Shown: positions 43,012 through 51,354 of the stretch, piece after piece
How the letters are laid out: every line of letters starts with the position of its first letter
Numbering within the stretch: the stretch's first letter is position 1
NCBI RefSeq assembly: GCF_020181035.1
Contig: NZ_JAIQYY010000006.1
Span: 100,905 to 164,904 of the forward strand
DNA length: 64,000 nt
From: Streptomyces sp. CoH27
GTDB lineage: Bacteria; Actinomycetota; Actinomycetes; Streptomycetales; Streptomycetaceae
Direction of reading: 5' to 3'
The notes under the pieces: generated by a model
What the model was told of the DNA's origin: nothing
Databases searched by the model: none
The model's input: the letters and a program-made list of their open reading frames with translations, nothing else
Program-made: the position numbers and the translations under genes

Positions 43012-43324
43012 ACCGGCCGTGGCGGGGCCGACCGTGGGGGCCGGCCGTGGCGGGGCCGATGGGGGCTGGGCGACGGGCGGCGGGGCGGCAGGGTCTGGGC
43101 AGCGGGGACTGGGCAGCGGGGACTGGGGCGGGCAGGGACCGGCCGAGGGTAGTCCGGTCGCTGTCGCCGGCTCAGGGGACGACGGGTGGTACAGGACGGC
43201 TCAGGGGACGACGGTTGTACGGGGCAGCTCAAGGTGGGCGGCTGAGCAGACAGCGGTCGTACGGGGCGGCTGAGCAGACGGCGGTCGTAAGGGGCGGCTC
43301 AAGGTCGGCGGATGAGGTCGGTCA
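43012..43324. repeat. Low-complexity spacer with imperfect repeats, no gene seen
   Basis: This 313-bp gap between the convergent GntR and uracil-DNA glycosylase genes is built of degenerate repeats. The clearest is a ~28-bp unit, ggcggctgagcagacRgcgg then tcgtaMgg, present twice at about 43239-43300, with related ggggacgac and ggcggctcaagg copies nearby. The first 60 bases repeat ggcggggccga and ggccg. No open frame with a ribosome site is convincing, so it probably serves as a transcript-end spacer. Confidence 0.6.
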
Positions 43325-44017
43325 TCACAGGCCGGCCGTCTTCGCCGCCGTGCGCAGCACCTCGCGCAGCATCTCGGCGGTGAGCCTGCCCGTGAAGGTG
43401 TTGCGCTGGCTGACGTGGAAGCAGCCGAAGAGGTCGAGGTCGTCGAGCGCGACCCGGGTGCCGTGGGCGAAGACCGGGCGGGGCCGGGGTACTCTCCAAC
43501 CCGCCTCGGCGAACGCCGGCAGCGCGGCCTGCCAGCCGAAGGCGCCGAGGACGACGGCAGCCTTCAGCGTCGGGCGCAGCAGCTTCAGCTCCTGGACCAG
43601 CCAGGGGCGGCAGGTGTCGCGCTCGCCGGTGGTCGGCTTGTTGGCGGGCGGCGCGCAGTGCACAGGCGCGGTGACACGGACGCCGTACAGCTCCAGTCCG
43701 TCGCCGGCGCTGACGGAGGTCGGCTGCGAGGCGAGCCCCACGTCGTACAGCGCCTGGTAGAGCACGTCTCCGGAGCGGTCGCCGGTGAACATCCGGCCGG
43801 TACGGTTGCCTCCGTGCGCGGCGGGGGCCAGCCCGATGATCAGCAGCCGGGCGTCGGCCGGGCCGAAGCCGGGCACCGGCCGCCCCCAGTACGTCCAGTC
43901 GGCGAACGCGGCCCGCTTGGTCCGGGCCACCTCCTCACGCCACTCCACCAGCCGGGGACAGGCCCGGCACTCCGTGACGCGCCGGTCGAGCCGGGCGAGG
44001 GCACAGCTGACGTCCAT
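43325..44017 (-). CDS. Family 5 (UDGb-type) uracil-DNA glycosylase
   Basis: A 230-residue iron-sulphur uracil-DNA glycosylase. ECRACPRLVEWREEVA supplies two of the cluster cysteines, LLIIGLAPAAHGGNRTGRMFTGD carries the family 5 active-site motif I (GLAPA rather than GEAPG), and CFHVSQRNTFTGRLT matches motif 2 with its His. It removes uracil, and in this family also hypoxanthine, from DNA in base excision repair. ATG 44017 starts MDVSCALARLDRRVT. It is divergent from the S4 protein gene. Confidence 0.9.
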   Translation of the reverse strand: MDVSCALARLDRRVTECRACPRLVEWREEVARTKRAAFADWTYWGRPVPGFGPADARLLIIGLAPAAHGGNRTGRMFTGDRSGDVLYQALYDVGLASQPTSVSAGDGLELYGVRVTAPVHCAPPANKPTTGERDTCRPWLVQELKLLRPTLKAAVVLGAFGWQAALPAFAEAGWRVPRPRPVFAHGTRVALDDLDLFGCFHVSQRNTFTGRLTAEMLREVLRTAAKTAGL

Positions 44018-44188
44018 AAGGCCACGGTATGCCCCCCGACTCCTGCCCCTCCCCTCCCCGACGCGGCCCGGGTGAAAGCGGCCCAGCACCCCATGAGGCC
44101 CCTGAGCTGCACGGACAGCCCCGCACCGCTTCCCCGCCCGCTGGAAAACGCGTCCGGCACAACCGGCCCGGGGCGTTAAGGTCGGTTC

Positions 44189-45001
44189 ATGGCTTCCGAG
44201 GATGCGGACGACAACCTGAACCGTGGGACCGGCGGACCGGACGGCGTGAGCCCCGCCCAGGACCACGACGACTCCGGTACGTCAGCCGGTCGGCCCCTCG
44301 ATCCCAAGATCGCCGCCGCGGTGGCCGCCGCCGAGGCCGCGGGGCCGGCTACCGGGGAAACGGTCCGGATCGACAGCTGGATCTGGGCCGTACGTCTGAT
44401 CAAGACGCGTTCCCTGGGCGCCACCGCCTGCCGGGGCGGCCATGTGCATGTGAACGGTGAGCGGGTGAAGCCCGCCTACGCCGTGCGCGTCGGCGACGAG
44501 GTGCGCCTGCGGCACGAGGGCCGGGAACGCGTCGTGATCGTCAAGCGCCTGATCCGCAAGCGCGTCGGCGCACCCGTGGCCGTCCAGTGCTACATCGACA
44601 ACTCCCCGCCGCCCCCGCCCCGCGAGTCCGTGGCCCCCGCCGGCCTGCGCGACCGAGGCACCGGCCGCCCCACCAAGCGAGACCGCCGCGAGTTGGAACG
44701 CCTCCGCAGCCTCGGCACTCCGGGCCCCTTCGCCGGCCCCGGAGGCTTCGCCGGGCTGGGTGGACCGGGCGGATCCGGTGGGGCTGGTGGACCGGGCGGG
44801 CAGGGTGGCCGTGGTGGCCGTACCAAGCCCGGCGGATCCGGCGGACGTGGCTCGTCCGGCGGAGCGGGTGGCCGCGCGAGCCGTGGCGCCGGCTCCGACG
44901 GGCCCGGCGGATCCAGTGGGCGGGGTGATGCCGGTGCGTCGGGCGGGCGCGGTGCGTCAGGCGGGCGCGGTGGATCGGGCGGGCGTTCCCGGGGACGCTG
45001 A
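44189..45001 (+). CDS. S4-domain RNA-binding protein with long Gly-rich tail
   Basis: A 270-residue protein. Residues about 58-105 form an S4 RNA-binding fold (VRIDSWIWAVRLIKTRSLG, then CRGGHVHVNGERVKPAYAVR), most like Hsp15-type ribosome-associated proteins that bind stalled 50S subunits. Residues ~1-55 are acidic and disordered. The last ~95 residues are an unusual Gly/Arg/Ser-rich region (repeats of GGxGG and SGGRG), much longer than in Hsp15 and resembling RGG RNA-binding tails. ATG 44189 starts MASEDADDN. It is convergent with the methyltransferase at 45065. Confidence 0.88.
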   Translation: MASEDADDNLNRGTGGPDGVSPAQDHDDSGTSAGRPLDPKIAAAVAAAEAAGPATGETVRIDSWIWAVRLIKTRSLGATACRGGHVHVNGERVKPAYAVRVGDEVRLRHEGRERVVIVKRLIRKRVGAPVAVQCYIDNSPPPPPRESVAPAGLRDRGTGRPTKRDRRELERLRSLGTPGPFAGPGGFAGLGGPGGSGGAGGPGGQGGRGGRTKPGGSGGRGSSGGAGGRASRGAGSDGPGGSSGRGDAGASGGRGASGGRGGSGGRSRGR

Positions 45002-45064
45002 TCCGTCGCCGGCCGGGCTGCCGGAGCACGTGCACGCTCCCGGTGAGGCAGCGGTGGATGCCCG

Positions 45065-45760
45065 CTATGCCTTGGGTACCGCCCGCACCCACACCCTGTC
45101 CGGTGTCAGATACGTGTCCACCTCCAGTCCCGCCTCCTCCAGTGCCGACTCGAACTGCTCCTTCGTCAGGGGCCGGGCCAGGAACGTCTGGGTCCAGACC
45201 GTGTCCGGGAACAGGTACTCGACGTGGACCGAGTTCACCCCCTCGCCGACGGGCTCCGCCGAGGCGATCCGGACCGTCAAGCCGCTCGGGTGGACCCGCT
45301 CCCTGGGCACGTTCGTGTGATAGTCCTCGCCCTCCCGTTGGATGAGCACGCAGCCGCCCTCCGCCACATGCCGGGCGCAGGTGCGCAGCAGGCCTCTGCG
45401 GACCTCCTCGTCGCCGGCGTGGACGAGGAACGACGCGAGCATCACGACGTCGAACTTCTCGCCGCCCAGGTCCAGTTCCTCGATGGGGGCGCACACCGTG
45501 CGCGCCCCGCGGATCCGGGCCAGCATGTCGGCGGACTCGTCCACCGCCGTGACCGTGAAGCCCCGCTCGATCAAGGGGTGGGTCACGCGGCCTACTCCGC
45601 TGCCGAGCTCCAGGATGTGCGCCCCGGCCGGTACCGCCGCCGCGATGATGTCCGGCTCGTCGCCCACCGGCAGCCGCTCGTACAGCTCGACCGCGCAGCC
45701 GTCCGGGGTGATCGCTCCGGGTCCGGTGCCTTCGTGTCCCTCACGCATTTCGACCGTCAT
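45065..45760 (-). CDS. Class I SAM-dependent methyltransferase
   Basis: A 231-residue methyltransferase with motif I ILELGSGVGRVTHPL, the acidic post-motif II AVDESADMLARI, and VVMLASFLVHAGDEEVRRGLL. The substrate is not evident. ATG 45760 starts MTVEMREGHEGTGPG; the same frame runs open upstream but only through DNA that encodes the next gene in another frame. It lies 86 bp downstream of the acyltransferase gene on the same strand and may be co-transcribed with it. Confidence 0.88.
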   Translation of the reverse strand: MTVEMREGHEGTGPGAITPDGCAVELYERLPVGDEPDIIAAAVPAGAHILELGSGVGRVTHPLIERGFTVTAVDESADMLARIRGARTVCAPIEELDLGGEKFDVVMLASFLVHAGDEEVRRGLLRTCARHVAEGGCVLIQREGEDYHTNVPRERVHPSGLTVRIASAEPVGEGVNSVHVEYLFPDTVWTQTFLARPLTKEQFESALEEAGLEVDTYLTPDRVWVRAVPKA

Positions 45761-45846
45761 GCCCGAACAACGGCCCGCTCCCGCACGCCCGTTCCCCTCC
45801 CACGCCAGTTCACCCTTTCGAGTGATGTGCCTCCGCCCCGCGCTGT

Positions 45847-46755
45847 TCAGCCGGGGAACGGGAACCAGCCATGCCCGATGTACCAGTGACCGCCCGCCCG
45901 CAGATGGTCCCCCACCGCCCGCTCCACGGAGGTGCGCCGCGGCAGCTCCGCCACCGGCAGGCCGGGGTCCCCGAAGACGAACCGGACGGGCTCGGTGTCG
46001 GCCGGTTCGGTGTCCTCTCGCACGGTGCGGAACCGGTCCTGGAACCGGACGATGTTGGAGTCGGCGGGCAGATAACGCCGTAGCTGCCGGTCGAGCAGCC
46101 AGGAGTGGCACAGCGCCGCCACCGGCCGCTCCTCGGGAAAGTGCAGGGGGAAGAAGTCCCGGGCCCACGCCAGGGAGCGGTCGCAGGCGGACGGCGTGAG
46201 CGGGCCGTGGTGGTCCGGGATGTGCAGGCTCAGGCAGGGCGTGCCGGGTGCCGCGGTCAGTCCGGCCGCCGCGAGCACCGGCGCCGTGCGCTCCCCGAGC
46301 CGCGCCCGCTCGAACTGCAGCCGGCCCAGCTGGAACAGCTCGCCGCGGAAGTGCCGGACGAGCCAGCCCCGCACCGACACGCCGGTCGTGCCGTGCCGGC
46401 TGCGGTGCAGTGCCATGTGCCGGCCCAGGTCGGCCAGGGTGCGCCGGGAGACCTCGGGCGGGATGCCGCGTTCCCGGTGCCGGGCGAGAGTGCGCGGGAC
46501 CGCGGCGACGAAGACGTACACGGGGAAGACCTGGCTCAGCTCGGCCGGTGCCGCATCGAGGAGCCCGGCGAGGCCAGGGGCGCGGCCCGGCTCCGCCGGG
46601 TCGTGGAACAGTTCCTCCACGCACTCCCTGAGCAGCCGCAGCACTCCCGGGTCGCCGGTGATCCGGCTGCGTCGTGCCACCAGAACGTCGATGTCCTCGT
46701 GCGGCACGGCCAGGTCGAGGAGCAGTTCGGGCAGGTCGTCGGCGTCCGGCAGCAC
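45847..46755 (-). CDS. Acyltransferase domain-containing protein (DUF5596-like)
   Basis: A 302-residue protein that matches what I recall as an actinomycete acyltransferase-domain family with a GNAT-like C-terminal half: FQLGRLQFERARLG, LSLHIPDHHGPLT, FPEERPVAALCHSWLLDRQLRRYL and the C-terminal RTSVERAVGDHLRAGGHW. The family is said to be acyltransferase-like, but no reaction is known to me. ATG 46755 starts MLPDADDLPELLLDL. It is divergent from the DUF6343-like gene and precedes a methyltransferase. Confidence 0.75.
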   Translation of the reverse strand: MLPDADDLPELLLDLAVPHEDIDVLVARRSRITGDPGVLRLLRECVEELFHDPAEPGRAPGLAGLLDAAPAELSQVFPVYVFVAAVPRTLARHRERGIPPEVSRRTLADLGRHMALHRSRHGTTGVSVRGWLVRHFRGELFQLGRLQFERARLGERTAPVLAAAGLTAAPGTPCLSLHIPDHHGPLTPSACDRSLAWARDFFPLHFPEERPVAALCHSWLLDRQLRRYLPADSNIVRFQDRFRTVREDTEPADTEPVRFVFGDPGLPVAELPRRTSVERAVGDHLRAGGHWYIGHGWFPFPG

Positions 46756-46841
46756 TGGATCCCCCTTCGGCGAACGTCGGACGAGGGGCGTTGGTGAACG
46801 TCGTCACCGAAGAGTACGTTGCAAGGAGGAGTGGTGATGCC

Positions 46842-47165
46842 ATGCGTACGGGCAGTGAACCGACGACCGCGCGCAGTGCGCTGCGGGCGCGTTTCTGGCT
46901 GAGCGTGTGGGGGCTGGTCTGGTCGGTCTTCGGCACGGCGGCGTTCGCGCTTGCCGGACGCCCCGGCTGGGCGGCGGCCTGCGCGGTGCTGTGGCTGGTG
47001 GTCACCGCCGACATGACCATGATCGTCCGCCACATGCGACAGGGCCCGCACTACCAGCCGGGCCGTGACATACCGCCGTATCAGCCGCTGGACGACGGGC
47101 CGCCGTACCGGCCGCGGGAGACGCGACCGCCGTTCCGGCGCCCGCCGAGGCACCGGCATCCATGA
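46842..47165 (+). CDS. DUF6343-like small membrane protein
   Basis: A 107-residue protein: ATG 46842 behind GGAGGAG; two hydrophobic helices (FWLSVWGLVWSVFGTAAFAL and AAACAVLWLVVTADMTMIV), then a Pro/Arg/Tyr-rich cytoplasmic or outside tail (GRDIPPYQPLDDGPPYRP and RPPFRRPPRHRHP). It resembles the DUF6343 family of Streptomyces. Function unknown. A nearby in-frame GTG at 46794 is possible but lacks a ribosome site. Confidence 0.78.
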   Translation: MRTGSEPTTARSALRARFWLSVWGLVWSVFGTAAFALAGRPGWAAACAVLWLVVTADMTMIVRHMRQGPHYQPGRDIPPYQPLDDGPPYRPRETRPPFRRPPRHRHP

Positions 47166-47232
47166 CCGGCCCGCGGCACCGGCGCACCGGCACCCGGGAA
47201 GGCCCGCTCGCTCGTCACCCGTGACGGGCCGC

Positions 47233-47613
47233 TCAGTCGTCGAAGCGTGCCGCCTTCAGATACTCCGGGTTGGGGTCGAGCGCGGCCGCCAGCCGGAAGT
47301 GGCGTCTGGCCTGCTCGGGGCGGCCCTGGCGTTCGTAGGTGCGGGCCAGCGCGAAATGCGCGAACGCGTTGTCCGGCTCGCGCTCCAGCACGATGGTGAA
47401 CTCCAGCTCGGCAGGCCGCAGTTGCGCCGCCGCGAAGAAGGCACGCGCGCGCAGCAGGCGGGCGGCGGTGTTCTCGGGGTGCGCGGCGATGACTCCGTCG
47501 AGCAGTTTCACCGCGCCGCGTGGGTCCCGTGCTTTGAGCAGATGCTCGGCTGCACGGAAGTCGATCACATGCGTTTCCGGAGTACGTCCGGTGGAACCGC
47601 TGGTCTCGGGCAC
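47233..47613 (-). CDS. Tetratricopeptide repeat protein
   Basis: A 126-residue protein made mostly of TPR helices: FRAAEHLLKARDPRGAVKLLDG, ENTAARLLRARAFFAAAQLRPAELEFTIV and NAFAHFALARTYERQGRPEQAR, with the TPR pattern of Ala, Tyr, Gly and Pro positions. TPRs form a surface for binding other proteins; the partner is unknown. It lies 50 bp upstream of coaE's stop, on the same strand, but in the reverse order of dependence (coaE is upstream in transcription). Confidence 0.9.
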   Translation of the reverse strand: MPETSGSTGRTPETHVIDFRAAEHLLKARDPRGAVKLLDGVIAAHPENTAARLLRARAFFAAAQLRPAELEFTIVLEREPDNAFAHFALARTYERQGRPEQARRHFRLAAALDPNPEYLKAARFDD

Positions 47614-47663
47614 GGCTGAGTCCTTCCCTCACTCCGGCAGTTCAACGCCCGGACAGCGGGCCG

Positions 47664-48299
47664 CTATTCCGTGGATGATCCCGCGGACGACTCCGCGGAC
47701 TCCTCGCGGGCCCGGCGTACGAGCTCGTCCCACACCTGCGCGACCCGCTTGTGCAGCGTGTCCAGGGGGACGTCGTTGTCGATCACGATGTCCGCGATCT
47801 CCCGGCGCTGTGCGCGCGTGGCCTGCGCGGCCATCCGCGCGCGTGCGTCCTCCTCGGTCATCCCGCGCAGGCGCGTCAGCCGGTCGAGCTGGGTCTCGGG
47901 GCTCGCGTCCACGACGATCACGAGGTCGTAGCGGGGCGCCAGGCCGTTCTCGGTCAGCAGGGGTACGTCGTGGATCACGACGGCGTCGGCGGCCGCGGCC
48001 TCCTCCAGTTCGCGGGAGCGGACGCCTACCAGGGGGTGCACGATCGAGTTGAGGACGGCGAGCTTCTCGGGGTCGGCGAAGACGATCGAGCCGAGCCGGG
48101 GCCGGTCCAGGCTGCCGTCGGCGGCGAGGACGTCCGTACCGAACGCCTCGACCACGGCCGCGAGGCCCGGGGTGCCCGGCGCCACGACCTCGCGCGCGAT
48201 GCGGTCCGCGTCGATCAGCACGGCCCCGTGCTCCACCAGCAGCCGCGACACCTCGCTCTTGCCGGCACCGATGCCACCGGTCAGGCCTACTCTCAGCAT
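47664..48299 (-). CDS. coaE: Dephospho-CoA kinase
   Basis: A 211-residue P-loop kinase that phosphorylates the 3'-OH of dephospho-CoA, the last step of coenzyme A synthesis. Seen: P-loop [10 protein letters not shown] near the N-terminus, [13 protein letters not shown] (substrate site), and [17 protein letters not shown] in the lid helix. Length is usual for CoaE. The C-terminus ends in a short Glu/Ser-rich tail typical of actinomycetes. It follows the PAC2 gene on the same strand after 45 bp. Confidence 0.96.
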   Translation of the reverse strand: MLRVGLTGGIGAGKSEVSRLLVEHGAVLIDADRIAREVVAPGTPGLAAVVEAFGTDVLAADGSLDRPRLGSIVFADPEKLAVLNSIVHPLVGVRSRELEEAAAADAVVIHDVPLLTENGLAPRYDLVIVVDASPETQLDRLTRLRGMTEEDARARMAAQATRAQRREIADIVIDNDVPLDTLHKRVAQVWDELVRRAREESAESSAGSSTE

Positions 48300-48344
48300 G
48301 AGCGGTAGCTTAGGCCCTGCCGCTGACAGCGGAACCGGCTGAGG

Positions 48345-49283
48345 TCAGTTGTCGCCTTCCCGCTCCGCCAGGAACCGCTCGAACTCCCGCCCGATCTCGT
48401 CGGCGGACGGAATGTCCACCGGCTCGGCGAGCATGTTGCCCCGGGTCTCGGCGCCCGCCGCGGCGTCGTACTGGTGCTCCAGGCCCTGGACGAGCGCGGT
48501 GAGTTCCTCGTCGCCCTCCTGGATCTGCCGGTCGATCTCCGTCTGCGTGCGGTGCGCGTCGGTGCGCAGCGCATGCGCGACGCCCGGGAGGACCAGCCCG
48601 GTGGCGGCCGTGATGGCCTCCAGGACGGTCAGGGCGGCGTCCGGATACGCGGACCGGGCGATGTAGTGCGGGACGTGCGCGGCGACGCCCAGGACGTCGT
48701 GCCCGGCCTCGCTCAGCCGGTACTCCACCAGCGCCTCGGCGCTGCCGGGCACCTGGGCCTCGTCGAAGGGGCTGCGGTGGCCGGGGACGAGATCGGTGCG
48801 GTTGCCGTGCGGGGTGAGGCCGACCGGGCGGGTGTGCGGGACGCCCATGGGGATGCCGTGGAAGTTCACGGACAGGCGCACGCCGAGCCGCTCCACGATC
48901 TGCTGGACGGCCGCCGCGAAGCGCTCCCACTCCACGTCCGGCTCGGGTCCGGACAGCAGCAGGAAGGGGGCGCCCGTGGTGTCCTGGACGAGGCGGACCT
49001 CGATGGCCGGGACCTCGTACTCGGTCCAGCGGTCGCGCTTGAAGGTCAGCAGCGGCCGGCGGGCCCGGTAGTCCACGAGCCGGTCGTGGTCGAATCGGGC
49101 GACGAGCTGGTGGGGCAGTGAGTCGAGCAGCCGGTCGACGATCTGGTCGCCGGTCTCACCCGCGTCGATGTATCCGTCGAAGTGGTAGAGCATGACAAGG
49201 CCGGCCGACTCCTGGGCGAGCGCCATGTCGACAACGGCGAGGCCCTTCGGCTCCCATGCGTACAAACCCTGCGGATCAAGCAC
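48345..49283 (-). CDS. PAC2 family protein
   Basis: A 312-residue protein of the PAC2 (proteasome assembly chaperone 2-like) fold: [21 protein letters not shown] and [21 protein letters not shown] are hallmark stretches, as are the helices in [17 protein letters not shown]. In actinobacteria the role is unproven; links to proteasome assembly are by homology. The position between rpsA and coaE is one I recall as conserved in Streptomyces. The 172 bp upstream hold the rpsA terminator hairpin and no gene. Confidence 0.92.
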   Translation of the reverse strand: MLDPQGLYAWEPKGLAVVDMALAQESAGLVMLYHFDGYIDAGETGDQIVDRLLDSLPHQLVARFDHDRLVDYRARRPLLTFKRDRWTEYEVPAIEVRLVQDTTGAPFLLLSGPEPDVEWERFAAAVQQIVERLGVRLSVNFHGIPMGVPHTRPVGLTPHGNRTDLVPGHRSPFDEAQVPGSAEALVEYRLSEAGHDVLGVAAHVPHYIARSAYPDAALTVLEAITAATGLVLPGVAHALRTDAHRTQTEIDRQIQEGDEELTALVQGLEHQYDAAAGAETRGNMLAEPVDIPSADEIGREFERFLAEREGDN

Positions 49284-49388
49284 TGTGACCGCTCCTCCTC
49301 GTGTTCCTCTTGGTCAACGCGCCCTGGAACACGGGCATTCCCGTGACACGCCGCTGATCGGCGATCTCGGACACCCCGGAAGACGGCT

Positions 49389-49420
49389 GAGGGGCCGCAC
49401 CTCGAAAGGTACGGCCCCTC
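49389..49420 (-). terminator. rpsA terminator hairpin
   Basis: Arms GAGGGGCCGCACCT (49389-49402) and AGGTACGGCCCCTC (49407-49420) with loop cgaa and a single mismatch, 36 bp past the rpsA stop at 49456. No U-run follows, as is usual in Streptomyces. Confidence 0.87.
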
Positions 49421-49455
49421 AGGACCAGCTATCGGCTAAGCCCAGCGGCTAGCGT

Positions 49456-50949
49456 TCAGCTCTGGCCACCGGCGAGCTTCTCGCGCAGCGCGGCCAGCGC
49501 CTCGTCCGAGGCCAGCGCACCGGAGGTGTCCGCGCCCTCGGAGGAGTACGAGCCACCGGTCGCGGCCGGAGCCGCGGCCTCGCCGCCACCCTCGGCAGCA
49601 GCGGCAGCGTCGGCCTCGCGGGACTTGATGACCTGCTGCTGGTGCTGCTCGAAGCGGGCCTGCGCCTCGGCGTACTGGCGCTCCCACTCCTCGCGCTGCT
49701 TCTCGTAGCCCGGCAGCCAGTCGTTGGTCTCCGGGTCGAAGCCCTCGGGGTAGATGTAGTTGCCCTGGTCGTCGTACGACGCGGCCATGCCGTAGAGGGT
49801 CGGGTCGAACTCGACCTCCTCCGGGTGGGCACCGAAGGACTCGTTGGCCTGCTTCAGCGAGAGGCTGATGCGGCGACGCTCCAGATCGATGTCGATGACC
49901 TTGACGAAGATCTCGTCGTTGACCTGGACGACCTGCTCCGGGATCTCCACGTGGCGCTCGGCCAGCTCGGAGATGTGGACCAGACCCTCGATGCCCTCGT
50001 CCACGCGGACGAACGCACCGAACGGCACCAGCTTCGTGACCTTACCGGGCACGACCTGGCCGATCTGGTGGGTGCGGGCGAACTGCTGCCACGGGTCTTC
50101 CTGGGTCGCCTTCAGCGACAGGGAGACGCGCTCGCGGTCCATGTCGACGTCGAGGACCTCGACGGTGACCTCCTGGCCGACCTCGACGACCTCGGACGGG
50201 TGGTCGATGTGCTTCCAGGACAGCTCGGAGACGTGGACCAGACCGTCGACGCCACCCAGGTCCACGAAGGCACCGAAGTTGACGATCGAGGAGACCACAC
50301 CGGAGCGGACCTGACCCTTCTGAAGGGTCGTGAGGAACGTCTGGCGGACCTCGGACTGGGTCTGCTCCAGCCAGGCACGGCGGGACAGGACCACGTTGTT
50401 GCGGTTCTTGTCCAGCTCGATGATCTTGGCCTCAAGCTCCTTGCCGACGTACGGCTGGAGGTCGCGGACGCGGCGCATCTCGACCAGGGAGGCCGGGAGG
50501 AAGCCACGGAGGCCGATGTCGAGGATGAGACCACCCTTGACGACCTCGATGACGGTACCGGTGACGATGCCGTCCTCTTCCTTGATCTTCTCGATGGTGC
50601 CCCAGGCACGCTCGTACTGGGCGCGCTTCTTCGAGAGGATCAGGCGGCCTTCCTTGTCCTCCTTCTGGAGGACCAGGGCCTCGATCTCGTCGCCGACGGC
50701 GACGACCTCGTTCGGGTCGACGTCGTGCTTGATCGAGAGCTCGCGGCTCGGGATGACACCTTCGGTCTTGTAACCGATGTCGAGCAGGACCTCGTCCCGG
50801 TCGACCTTCACGATGACGCCGTCGACGATGTCGCCGTCGTTGAAGTACTTGATCGTCTCGTCGATCGCTGCGAGGAAGGCTTCCTCGTTACCGATGTCGT
50901 TGACCGCTACCTGCGGGGTGGTGGCGGTGGTCTCGGTGCTGCTCGTCAT
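49456..50949 (-). CDS. rpsA: 30S ribosomal protein S1
   Basis: A 497-residue S1 protein with four S1 (OB-fold) repeats: about 38-105 (VDGVIVKVDRDEVLLDIGY), 125-190 (GGLILDIGLRGFLPASLV), 210-280 (VNFGAFVDLGGVDGLVHVSEL) and 297-365 (VPFGAFVRVDEGIEGLVHISEL), followed by an acidic, Ala/Gln-rich tail to the end. It brings mRNA to the 30S subunit during initiation. ATG 50949 starts MTSSTETTATTPQVAV; the frame stays open far upstream only because of base composition. A promoter at 51148-51176 gives a leader of about 190 nt, where S1 autoregulation could act, as in E. coli. Confidence 0.97.
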   Translation of the reverse strand: MTSSTETTATTPQVAVNDIGNEEAFLAAIDETIKYFNDGDIVDGVIVKVDRDEVLLDIGYKTEGVIPSRELSIKHDVDPNEVVAVGDEIEALVLQKEDKEGRLILSKKRAQYERAWGTIEKIKEEDGIVTGTVIEVVKGGLILDIGLRGFLPASLVEMRRVRDLQPYVGKELEAKIIELDKNRNNVVLSRRAWLEQTQSEVRQTFLTTLQKGQVRSGVVSSIVNFGAFVDLGGVDGLVHVSELSWKHIDHPSEVVEVGQEVTVEVLDVDMDRERVSLSLKATQEDPWQQFARTHQIGQVVPGKVTKLVPFGAFVRVDEGIEGLVHISELAERHVEIPEQVVQVNDEIFVKVIDIDLERRRISLSLKQANESFGAHPEEVEFDPTLYGMAASYDDQGNYIYPEGFDPETNDWLPGYEKQREEWERQYAEAQARFEQHQQQVIKSREADAAAAAEGGGEAAAPAATGGSYSSEGADTSGALASDEALAALREKLAGGQS

Positions 50950-51147
50950 GTGGGAAAGGGCTCCGGTACGGACATTGAAGTCGTAGGTACTGCTTACGCC
51001 GGGAGCCCGTTTCGCTCTGATGAAGCCGGACAGCCAAGGAAGCGCCACACAAAACCGCTGGTGGCGCCTCGACAACCGAGGGGACATACAACAGATGCGA
51101 GCGCAGCCTGCTACGTCTGAGGTGCGCAGGCCCGCAGCGCAACTTGT

Positions 51148-51176
51148 AGCATACGGGGGCAGGCGGGCATGGTCAA
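51148..51176 (-). promoter_or_regulatory. rpsA promoter, sigma-HrdB type
   Basis: On the minus strand TTGACC (51171-51176) is followed, after exactly 17 bases, by TATGCT (51148-51153), a near-ideal housekeeping promoter. It faces rpsA; the predicted start near 51141 gives a leader of about 190 nt. The rest of the 405-bp gap up to the methyltransferase gene holds no gene I can support. Confidence 0.85.
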
Positions 51177-51354
51177 TGCGCGAAGGCGCACGACGAGGGC
51201 GGAACGCCGCATTCCCGGCAGAAGAAACGTCCCACAAGGCCACGCACGCCTGAGGGGACCCCGTCCGTGACGGACCCCCTGACGGGTTGGACGGAAGAGT
51301 ACGACGAGGGAGCCGATCATCCAAGAGCCGGAAGCCTACGACCCCGACAACGCG

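Noticed and set aside
45761-47035. Extension of the methyltransferase frame upstream over the acyltransferase gene
   Set aside because: Arg/Pro-rich shadow frame; the acyltransferase in another frame has family matches.
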